Origin: Hemicordylus capensis
Lineage: Eukaryota; Chordata; Lepidosauria; Squamata; Cordylidae
Direction: 5' to 3'
Length of the DNA: 64,000 bases
Assembly (NCBI RefSeq): GCF_027244095.1
Contig: NC_069665.1
Span: 3,784,501 to 3,848,500 of the forward strand
The notes under the pieces are model-generated. The model worked only from the letters and a program-made list of their open reading frames with translations, was not told where the DNA came from and searched no databases. Below, in pieces: positions 11,601 through 17,071 of the stretch; positions within the stretch are counted from its first letter, which is position 1, and each line of letters starts with the position of its first letter. The translations under genes were made by a program, and so were the position numbers.

Positions 11601-13744
11601 TTTCACAATGCCTGTTTCTTGAGTAGATAATCTGCAGAAGACTCCAAATCTGCACACATACCTCCTTCACTTCCACTAATCCAGAGAGTGTCAGAGCGGT
11701 GGATAACTTGGTTACTGTCTTGAGTTTCCTGTTGTTACCTGGGAGGTACAGCAGGGAGAAAGCAAAGCCCATAATTAAGAACTGGGTGTGGCGCACAAAA
11801 CTTGAGAAGCCAACAGGAGAGAACACCTAAGCCTGGACCTTTTAGTGCCTGATGTGATTAAGGAAGTATTAGCCATGGATTTCTCCAGTGACACAGAGAG
11901 TGGCTTAGCCTCTCATTAGTATCTTGGCTGCAAGTTCCCCAAAAGCCCTGCAGCTGATCTTAATTCTCATGAAGATGCAATTATCAGTGTCAACTCAACA
12001 CCAACCTTCTGATGCACTCCACATTGGCTGACACCCAACAATGCGCCTTTGGCTGCTCTATTTTTCTGAAGCACACAGTCCAAGAGGGGCCAACTGTTCC
12101 TTACCTGCTTCTGTTGTTGTCACTACTTCCTTCAGGAGGATACGGCCCCCCGGCTTGACTATCCGAGCCATTTCAGCTAGTATTTCTGCACTATGCACCG
12201 TTAAGCTGCCAGGCACCAGTCCAGACAGAAGCACATCAAACTGGGACTCCTTATAGGATGCTGAAAATATACAATGGTAAGCATGTACATGTACATTCTA
12301 GTAACTTTACATACACACATAATATCACAATTGACCAAGTTGAGAACTATACATTCCGAGTGGTGAAATCACCACAGTTTGGGGAAAACCCTCCAAGTAG
12401 CAATCTTTGAAAGCTTTGCTGAAGGTCACCTTCACATCATGTAAGCCAGTCACTGAGCAGAAGTTTAAGGCACGTTGAGGTCAGTCATGCAATCTGGATC
12501 AGCCAGGCAAAAATAAGGAGACTTTTTATTATTTAGTTATTTATTTATTTGATTTATATACCGCCCTTCCAAAATGGCTCAGGGCGGTTTTTAGCCTACG
12601 TTTCTGTTACTCTCTGCCTTTGGACCAATTTGAACCAAATTTGGTCCAGTTGTAGGGACACCTCAGAGGCGGCATTTGTGATGATTTCATCCACCCCAAG
12701 ATGGTGGACATGAGAACGTTTGAGGCACAAGTGGGCTAACTTCTGAACTGATTTGAACCACATTGAGTACTGTTGTATGGACACATAGGGACACCTCAAC
12801 AGGGTAGTTTGTGATGAGGTCATCTACCCCAATTTGAGATAGCAGGTGCATGAACGTTTGAGGCAGAAGTGGGCTAAGTTGTGAAGATGGCAATTATCAA
12901 TTAAGATTACAGTGAAAGGAAAGTAGGCGAATTAGTTTTTACCAGAACTACTCTGTGTGTGTGTGTGTGTATATATACATATACATATATAAAATGGGCG
13001 CATTGGTGGACACACTGCATGGAGAAGGTCTCAGGTTCAATTCCTGGTATCTCCAAGTCGGGCTGGAAATGGCCCCCACTGAAAACCCTAGAAGCTGCTG
13101 TCAATCGCGTGGTGTAGTAGCTAGAGTGCTGGACCAGGACCGGGGAGACCCAAGTTCAAATCCCCATTCAGCCATGAAACTTACTGGGTGGCTCTGGGCC
13201 AGCCACTTGTCTCTCAGCCTAACCTTCCTCACAGGTTGGGAGGTTAGGTTGGGAGGAGAAACTTAAGTATGTAGTTGTACACCACTCTGGGCTCCTTGGA
13301 AGAAGAGCAGGATATAAAATGTAAAAAAAATTTTTTTAAAGTCAGCATAGACAGTGCTGAGACAGAGGGACTGATGCCGCGTTTCAATGGAAGGCAGCTC
13401 TCTCTTTAGACAGACACAGGTTCTGTCCACGTTGTCCAAGGAAATGCCACTGCTGCCCAGCACAAGCAGTACGACAGGCAAAGGGCATTTTCTCATGCTG
13501 TTAGTGACCCGGTGAGGAATTCTAATGGTCTTAACTCCTATCTGTCCCGCACCATCTTAAACAACACATTGAATACTTTCGAGCTCTTACACTTGAGTAG
13601 CTGGTTGAGGTTTTCTACAGACACGCCACCTTCAGCTCCCACAACAGCCTGAATCTTCTGCACAAGGCTTTGGAGTGCCTCTGGGGACGAGTGGCTATCC
13701 CAAACCAGGGCCACTTGCTGGCCGGCAGAGATCCCGTGCTCCAT
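2492..13744 (-). CDS. CIAPIN1: CIAPIN1 (anamorsin), complete coding region, 8 coding exons
   Basis: Anamorsin, the vertebrate homologue of yeast Dre2, accepts electrons from NDOR1 in cytosolic iron-sulfur protein assembly and was first named as an anti-apoptotic factor. Coding exons in transcript order are 13744-13591, 12260-12105, 11738-11662, 8887-8719, 6680-6610, 4034-3919, 2903-2834 and 2602-2492. They sum to 924 bases, an open frame of 307 residues (human is about 312). The N-terminal methyltransferase-like domain ([10 protein letters not shown] onward) has the LxxGLVPGS and ARIVKPGGR stretches. A linker follows ([24 protein letters not shown]), then the C-terminal Fe-S domain. Its first motif is Cx8Cx2CxC (C236, C245, C248, C250) and its second is Cx2Cx7Cx2C (C269, C272, C280, C283), with all ligands present. 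The linker between the motifs is a few residues shorter than I recall for human. All introns are GT-AG. It is head to head with COQ9, as in mammals. Confidence 0.97.
2834..2903 (-). CDS. CIAPIN1: CIAPIN1 coding exon 7
   Basis: 70 bases, acceptor TTCCGCAG, donor GTAAGGA. Encodes [20 protein letters not shown] then CGN. It carries the last cysteine of motif one and the first cysteine of motif two. Confidence 0.95.
3150..3222. mobile_element. Foldback hAT-type MITE fragment
   Basis: GGGTCCTCAAACTTGGG then CCCAGATGTTGCTGGATGAC. It is the left arm of the family, joined directly to a SINE fragment. Confidence 0.55.
3225..3415 (+). mobile_element. Sauria-type SINE (tRNA-Ala head, 5' truncated)
   Basis: CATGCAGAAGGTTCCCAG, CTCCCTGGCAGCATCTCC, CCTGCAACCTTGGAGAAG, and TGACTCAGTATATGGCAGC. 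It matches the body of the many full-length copies in this window. Confidence 0.85.
3919..4034 (-). CDS. CIAPIN1: CIAPIN1 coding exon 6
   Basis: 116 bases, acceptor CTTTTCAG, donor GTAAGTG. Encodes [20 protein letters not shown] and then [14 protein letters not shown]. It supplies the first three ligands of the Cx8Cx2CxC Fe-S motif. The third cysteine codon is split across the junction. Confidence 0.95.
4236..4490 (+). mobile_element. CR1 LINE 3' end
   Basis: Diagnostic CR1 tail words: GGACAGTGGAACAGCCTGCC, GGTGGGCTCTCCTTTGCTGG, GCCATCTGTCAGGAACT, GACTAAATTACC, then CCCTTCTAACTCT. It runs straight into the TAA repeat that hosts the R4-type LINE. Confidence 0.85.
4495..4531. repeat. (TAA)n / (ATT)n microsatellite
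   Basis: Inverted ATA and ATT trinucleotide runs at the 5' junction of the R4-type LINE. A matching (AATA) run lies at its 3' end. Confidence 0.85.
4532..6322 (+). mobile_element. R4/Dong-clade LINE, 5' truncated, with (TAA)n junctions
   Basis: Reads from the reverse transcriptase onward: [17 protein letters not shown] (RT block with the GDS turn), [10 protein letters not shown] (catalytic aspartates in the YxDD box), then KYLGIL and [25 protein letters not shown] knuckle ([18 protein letters not shown]) and a restriction-like endonuclease core (PDITVV, then [10 protein letters not shown]) follow. The protein ends [14 protein letters not shown] with a stop at about 6196-6198. A 3' UTR then runs to a TAA-type tail. 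RT plus C-terminal restriction-like endonuclease and insertion at TAA repeats are features of the Dong/R4 group. Three frame changes are apparent, near 5020, 5760 and 5985, and the 5' half is missing, so this copy cannot move on its own. Confidence 0.88.
6610..6680 (-). CDS. CIAPIN1: CIAPIN1 coding exon 5
   Basis: 71 bases, acceptor GTCCCCAG, donor GTAAGTG. Encodes [20 protein letters not shown] then DDDT, the highly conserved linker element used to place this short exon. Confidence 0.95.
6741..6994 (+). mobile_element. L2-like LINE 3' tail family copy
   Basis: GCAAAGAGGCACCTTTTAA, TTATTTAGCAGGGGGAG, TTGTGAGCCCTTTGGGGACA, AACCGCCCTGAGCC, ending in (AATG)n. The same consensus recurs at least a dozen times here on both strands. 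The assignment to L2-like tails rests on the TTGTGAGCCC...CAGGGA and ACCGCCCTGAG words, not on coding sequence. Confidence 0.7.
7231..7353. mobile_element. Foldback hAT-type MITE
   Basis: CAGGATTGCACAACTTCGGC at the left mirrors GAAGTTGTGCAGCCCTG at the right. The arms share GGACTACAACTCCCATCA and its complement. The possible 8-bp flanks match only partly. Confidence 0.75.
7690..7728 (+). mobile_element. CTGCTGGATCAGGCC repeat, short fragment
   Basis: AAAACAGTCCTGCTGGATCAG then GCCCAAGGAGGCCTG. It matches the longer copies at 26811 and 56370. Confidence 0.6.
7729..7850 (-). mobile_element. LINE 3' tail, same family as 8211-8660 (probable)
   Basis: On the minus strand it ends CGTAATAAACTCAGTTGATC and then an (AATTG) tail. 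This is similar in layout to the tails at 14515 and 59934. Confidence 0.4.
7858..8098 (+). mobile_element. L2-like LINE 3' tail family copy
   Basis: Same consensus as 6741-6994, with TTTAGCAGGGGGAGAGTAAC and AACCACCCTGAGCCATTTTT, ending (AAC)n. The R4-type tail follows immediately. Confidence 0.7.
8099..8212 (+). mobile_element. R4/Dong-type LINE, 3' UTR only
   Basis: Nearly identical to 6205-6322: TGATAATAAAATTCTGGCAT, CTCGATGTCTGTATAAAACA, AACACCTGTCTGACTGTGT and a (TAA)n tail. A severely 5'-truncated second copy. Confidence 0.85.
8213..8660 (-). mobile_element. LINE C-terminal fragment with CxC...H...C knuckle
   Basis: Minus-strand reading contains [20 protein letters not shown] then SFYRDLR. 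It is a zinc-knuckle-like end of a non-LTR retrotransposon protein. A matching piece (LCACGSGVIETTARVILYC) occurs at about 60.2 kb. The clade cannot be fixed from these fragments. Confidence 0.6.
8719..8887 (-). CDS. CIAPIN1: CIAPIN1 coding exon 4
   Basis: 169 bases, acceptor CATTCCAG, donor GTGAGTG. Encodes [19 protein letters not shown] and ends with [20 protein letters not shown], the end of the N-terminal domain and start of the linker. Confidence 0.95.
8960..9096. mobile_element. Foldback hAT-type MITE
   Basis: CAGGGTCTCAAACCGCAGC opposes TTTGGAGGCCCCCAGGTTGGG. Inner arms are ATTACAACTCCCAACACC and GGGATGATGGGAGTTGTAG. Confidence 0.7.
9347..9638 (-). mobile_element. 5S-headed Sauria SINE, full length
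   Basis: Reverse-oriented copy: body GAAACTGCCATATACTGAGTC through GGTTGCAGGCAGGAATCTC, tRNA-Ala part, then the 5S-derived head (AGTCACCCATTCATATGC and TGCTTAGCTATGGGGACAAG). Confidence 0.85.
10149..10289. mobile_element. Foldback hAT-type MITE
   Basis: CAGGGCTGCTCAGCTTCGG opposes AAGTTGAGCAGGCCTG. Flanks CTTAAGCT and TCTTAGCT resemble a slightly eroded 8-bp duplication. Confidence 0.75.
11662..11738 (-). CDS. CIAPIN1: CIAPIN1 coding exon 3
   Basis: 77 bases, acceptor CTCCCAG, donor GTATGTG. Encodes [11 protein letters not shown] then [14 protein letters not shown], closely matching the conserved [12 protein letters not shown] segment of the family. Confidence 0.94.
12105..12260 (-). CDS. 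CIAPIN1: CIAPIN1 coding exon 2
   Basis: 156 bases between a TTTTCAG acceptor and a GTAAGG donor. It encodes [18 protein letters not shown], then [18 protein letters not shown] and [11 protein letters not shown]. This is the core of the methyltransferase-like fold, and the glycine-rich KPGG turn is conserved. Confidence 0.95.
12530..12600. repeat. L2-like tail fragment (minus orientation)
   Basis: TTATTTATTTGATTTATATAC then CGCCCTTCCAAAATGGCTCA and GGGCGGTTT, the reverse of the GAGCCATTTT...GGGCGGTAT tail. Confidence 0.65.
12622..12883. repeat. Two-unit diverged tandem duplication (about 123 and 139 bp)
   Basis: Unit one (12622-12744) and unit two (12745-12883) share ATTTGAACCA, GTTGTA.GGACAC, GGGACACCTCA, TTTGTGATGA, ATCTACCCC/ATCCACCCC, GAACGTTTGAGGCA and AAGTGGGCTAA in the same order. 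Unit two has an extra segment near GACACATAGG. In a CIAPIN1 intron; no coding potential. Confidence 0.75.
12953..12990. repeat. (GT)n(AT)n dinucleotide repeat
   Basis: TGTGTGTGTGTGTGTGTATA followed by ATACATATACATATATA. Confidence 0.9.
13000..13095 (+). mobile_element. tRNA-Ala-type SINE, diverged 5' part
   Basis: CAGGTTCAATTCCTGGTATC (B-box region) then CTCCAAGTCGGGCTGGAAAT. It ends where the next SINE begins. Confidence 0.55.
13108..13338 (+). mobile_element. tRNA-derived Sauria SINE with RTE-type tail
   Basis: A box GTGGTGTAGTAGCTAGAGTG, B box CAAGTTCAAATCCCCATTC, then GAAACTTACTGGGTGGCTC, GCCTAACCTTCCTCACAGG and GGGCTCCTTGGAAGAAGAGC with an A-rich end. This is the Sauria SINE layout, whose tail is shared with Bov-B (RTE) LINEs. 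Confidence 0.85.
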
Positions 13745-13749
13745 CGTGT
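13591..13749 (-). CDS. CIAPIN1: CIAPIN1 exon 2 (first coding exon)
   Basis: Acceptor TTATTTCAG precedes ACACG and then the ATG at 13744-13742, so five bases are 5' untranslated. Coding part is 13591-13744 (154 bases), reading [16 protein letters not shown] to NLNQLLK plus one base. Donor is GTAAGAG. Choosing this donor gives [10 protein letters not shown] across the junction, matching the family. Confidence 0.95.
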
Positions 13750-14076
13750 CTGAAATAATTGCTGGACTGGAAGGATTGATGACAAAAACCAAGGACATTT
13801 GCATGAAGCAAGAGGCAAAGATTAGAGATTTACTTAATCCATTAGCTCCTGGTTGTGAATATTGGTCTAATAAGTTATTGGATGAGTTCAGGCATAATGC
13901 AAAATCAGTCGGTGCTACCTTCAGCCAAGACTCTGCATCATGGCTGCAGCTTCAAGACAAACAGGCCAACCATGTCTGAGCTCTGCTTTTGTCTCCCCAT
14001 CAGTGCAGGATGCAGATTCGCTCCTATTCCAATGGTAAAGCAGCTTCTTGAGATGGATTGATGGTTGTCCTCCTCC

Positions 14077-14302
14077 TACAAATATTTATATATCACTTTC
14101 CAACAAAAGTTCTGAAAGTGGTTTACACTGGGGAAAAATAATGCCCTGTTCCAAAGGGCTCACAATCTAAAAAGAAACAAGGTAGACAGCCACTGGCAAG
14201 ATTCTGTGCTGGGGTGGAATAGGGCCACTTGATCACCCCCTGCTTAATACAAGGAGAACCACCACTTTTGAAGAGTGCCTCTTTGCCCAGTTAGCAGGGG
14301 TC
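14077..14302 (-). mobile_element. L2-like LINE 3' tail family copy
   Basis: Reverse orientation: ATATTTATATATCACTTTCC, AAAGGGCTCACAATCTAAAA, GTGCCTCTTTGCCCAGTTAG then CAGGGG. Confidence 0.7.
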
Positions 14303-14514
14303 CTAACTGTGGCTTGCCCATGGTCTCTAAATTCAAACTGAAAAACACACTTGGTATAAATCATGGCTTGCAAACTAGCTTCAAATGGTGGTTTCAGGTT
14401 CTGGTATGGTTACCCCCAAACAAGCCTTGGTTTGTGGGGAGGCTTAAGTCCAGACATAACATAAAACTATAGCTTCACTAAAAGAATAGTTTGTTATGTC
14501 TGAACTCCGCCACA

Positions 14515-15560
14515 CTCAGCCAGTTTTTCAGATTCAGATCTTTATTATTCAGATGCAGATCTTTATTACCAGCACACCAGAATGAAACACATCACCATCC
14601 ATATGAAACTATCTAATAAATCAATCTGGAACACAAGAAACCTATATACAATTACTTAACTATCACCATCTACGATAATGAGGGAAGCCTTCAAAACTTC
14701 TTAACACATGTTGTGTGCAATGGCCCAAAATGTAGCAATTCATGAAGTTACATGTACATTTTTGTAGGAGAGGAGATAAGAAACATAAAATTCCTCTGAT
14801 CTACGTAAGTAAGATAAAAAAGGGACTCTAATTTTACAGGGTAAGTCACCTAGGCATTATGTAAATAATATGGAGTTCTTTTATATCTGCCCTCCAGCCA
14901 CACTGATGGGAAAGCATTAAATTGAGTGAAGGTAAATGCTCTTTGTCGTTTTGGGACTGTAACAGTAGATAGGTAAACAGCTGGTTTTAAGCTTTAATGT
15001 TTGTATTTTATAGATTTTAAATTAGAAGAAAGAAAGAAAGAAAGAAAGAAAGGTGATATCCACCAACTCTTAATAGAATTGGAGAGTTTGCCTACCCCAT
15101 TCTGAAATTCCATATCCAAACCCCTTTGTTTGAGCATCATTTTGGCCCCATCAAAGCTCCAGGGCAAAGGGGGTAAGAACTCAGTGGAAAACCCATAGAA
15201 CAATAATCTTTCCTTTATCGACTGGCTCCACTTCGATTGAAACTTATCAATTAATATCAATGCGACTCTGCTTAAATGAGAGCTTGACAAATCCCAGGTG
15301 CCAGGGAGCCATGCTGTCTAGGATATTTAGAGGGAGACCCCGGCAACTCTGGGAGATAAAGAGAAGCCCATATATCCCTCCACTCCATAATGTCTGTTAA
15401 TAAGTACCCGAATTGTGACCACTGTCCGGCTTCTACATTTCTGGGCTGGCTGATAGATTAAAATTAAATTAAAAGCATCTCTTCTCAAATCTTCAACCAA
15501 GGAATTCATTTTCAGTTATAGCATGGTAGGTTTATAGTATACTAAGAAACAAAAAACACA
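14515..15560 (-). mobile_element. LINE fragment of unresolved clade
   Basis: Minus-strand sequence carries LINE-like peptides (for example WSFDGAKMMLKQRGLDMEF and FTQFNAFPSVWLEGRYK). It ends in a tail with repeated CAGATCTTTATTA words at 14530-14565. RAFTFTQFN-like wording recurs at about 60.3 kb. Several stops; no intact domain. Confidence 0.45.
15022..15050. repeat. (GAAA)n microsatellite
   Basis: AGAAGAAAGAAAGAAAGAAA pattern inside the LINE fragment. Confidence 0.85.
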
Positions 15561-15599
15561 AAAATGGAACACACAGAAGAGGAAGGAATTTCTTCCTTA

Positions 15600-16200
15600 T
15601 CTCAGCAGCACACATTTAACATAACCAATCTTTAATGAGAGAGAACCCATCCTCCTCCAAATGGTAAAGATAAGAATTTTAGAAAAGCACTAACAGTAGA
15701 CTTAAGCAGGAAGGAGGTCTCAGGCAACCAATGAAAACTAAACAATCCCAAAGAGCATCAGCAGATAAGAGTGCAGCAAGTTATGAAACCAAGTCTGCAG
15801 ATCCAGTTTAGGGAGCTTGCTATTTCCACTGGGGTCCTCTCTTTTTGTGGAAGGCAACAGGACTCAGGTTTCAACCATGGGCTGCCACTGCCGTTTTCTA
15901 AACAAGATTCCTTCTGAGGCCTTTTGCTCTTTCTGCCTGTTTAGTTTCAGACTAAATGCCCTTGTATGCCAATAGGAACTGGAAAACGAGTGCTGCTCAA
16001 CCTGAAAAGCAAGAGTCCTTTAGGAAACCTGGGAGGAGGATCAAGCCTTTAAACTACAGAGCTAGTTTAAAGAGCTAGGGTGCTCCCAAGGAGGACAAAA
16101 GGATCCGAGATGAGTTTCTGTGATTAGATACTGGGCGAAGGGAAGGAAACGAGGCTGCAGTGGGCAGATCCTCCCGGCAAAAGACAAGAGAAGGCCACAT
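15600..16200. other. CIAPIN1 intron 1, nothing recognised
   Basis: Unique-looking intronic DNA. I see no exon, RNA gene or known repeat here. A short L2-like tail fragment follows at 16207-16330. Confidence 0.5.
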
Positions 16201-16682
16201 AACCCCTGCTAATTGAGCAAAGAGGCACCTATCAAAGTGGTGGTTCTCTCATATTTAGCAGGGGGAGAGCAACTGGCCCTCTCCATCCCCAGCACAGCAT
16301 CCCTGCCAGTGGCCTGTCTATTCTTTAAAAGGCATATACCCCTATTATTTCCCCTCCAGTGCACCACTTACTAACTCTGCGAGCTGCTCTGCGCAAAGCA
16401 GACGAGATGCCTTCTTAACAGCAGAGAGTACAAACCAGACTCAAAGCGGGATCTAAAAGTTGCGAATGAGAAAGTGGAGGGCGTGTGTGTCTCATGAAGA
16501 AGATGCTGCTGCGGTCTCTGCCTCCCCTAATCCCTTCCCGACCACGAGCCCTCTGGAGAGAGGGAAGCATCTTATCGGGATTCTTCCAGGCAAGCCGCTT
16601 CGGCCACTTTGGCTGAGCAGCGGCATACAAATCCGGAGAGCCCAGGGATGACGTCATCAGAGCTTTCCCCCAGGCCAGGGGG

Positions 16683-16694
16683 CGCGCGTGCGCA
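16683..16694 (-). promoter_or_regulatory. NRF-1 binding site
   Basis: TGCGCACGCGCG on the minus strand fits YGCGCAYGCGCR at every position. It lies about 315 bases upstream of the COQ9 ATG and just inside CIAPIN1 intron 1. Confidence 0.65.
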
Positions 16695-16783
16695 AACGAG
16701 AGGCGAGCCTCCCTTCTCTAGCCCCACCGGGCGGGCCTCGCAGGGAGCCCATCCCGGCCCGCCGCGCCGTTCGCTCCCTCACC

Positions 16784-16890
16784 TCTTTTCGCCTCCGCAG
16801 CAGCAACCCGCCGTCGCTCCTCGCTCCACTCTGGTGGTCGAGGGGGCCCTTTCCGGCTGGTGACGCACTTCCGACTCGCGACGGGCCGCC
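16784..16890 (-). other. CIAPIN1: CIAPIN1 exon 1, 5' non-coding (probable)
   Basis: On the minus strand a strong donor (GAAAAGAG then GTGAGGG, G at 16782) lies in the CpG-rich block just left of the COQ9 promoter. That is where a 5' untranslated first exon of CIAPIN1 is expected, because the next exon begins only five bases before the ATG. The exon's right edge (transcription start) is a guess. The donor reading places the last exonic base at about 16783-16784. Confidence 0.55.
16867..16873 (-). promoter_or_regulatory. ETS/GABP core site
   Basis: ACTTCCG on the plus strand, TCGGAAGTGCG on the minus strand, in the centre of the bidirectional promoter. Confidence 0.55.
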
Positions 16891-16938
16891 TCCCGCTTTC
16901 AGGCCACGCCCAGAGCTCGCCTCCTCTTGCCCGCACCA

Positions 16939-16949
16939 AAGATGGCGGC
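16939..16949 (+). promoter_or_regulatory. YY1-type AAGATGGCGGC box, upstream copy
   Basis: Exact AAGATGGCGGC, repeated 66 bases downstream at the COQ9 start. It contains the ATG of a short upstream open frame (16942-16995). Confidence 0.6.
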
Positions 16950-16995
16950 CGCGGCAAGACGGGCCTGGCTGCTGGAGGCGTCGGCACCACCCTGA
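16942..16995 (+). CDS. Possible 17-codon upstream open reading frame of COQ9
   Basis: ATG at 16942, TGA at 16993-16995, reading MAAAARRAWLLEASAPP. It resembles a degenerate copy of the COQ9 N-terminus (MAAAA, then RRASWRLL). It lies exactly 66 bases upstream and so in the same phase. It is translated only if transcription starts upstream of 16942, which the sequence cannot show. Confidence 0.35.
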   Translation: MAAAARRAWLLEASAPP

Positions 16996-17004
16996 CCCGC
17001 ATCA

Positions 17005-17015
17005 AAGATGGCGGC
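17005..17015 (+). promoter_or_regulatory. COQ9: YY1-type AAGATGGCGGC box spanning the COQ9 start codon
   Basis: The ATG within this box (17008-17010) is the COQ9 initiator. YY1 boxes overlapping the start codon and lying just downstream of the transcription start are common in vertebrate housekeeping genes. Confidence 0.6.
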
Positions 17016-17071
17016 GGCCGCAGCGGCGAGTCTGAGGCGAGCGAGCTGGCGGCTGCTGCGCTGCCAGGCGG
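17008..17071 (+). CDS. COQ9: COQ9 exon 1
   Basis: ATG at 17008 in AAAGATGG, ending at donor GTGAGG. Encodes [18 protein letters not shown] plus CQA, the start of the mitochondrial presequence. It is chosen over the ATG at 16942 because that frame closes after 17 codons. Confidence 0.93.
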
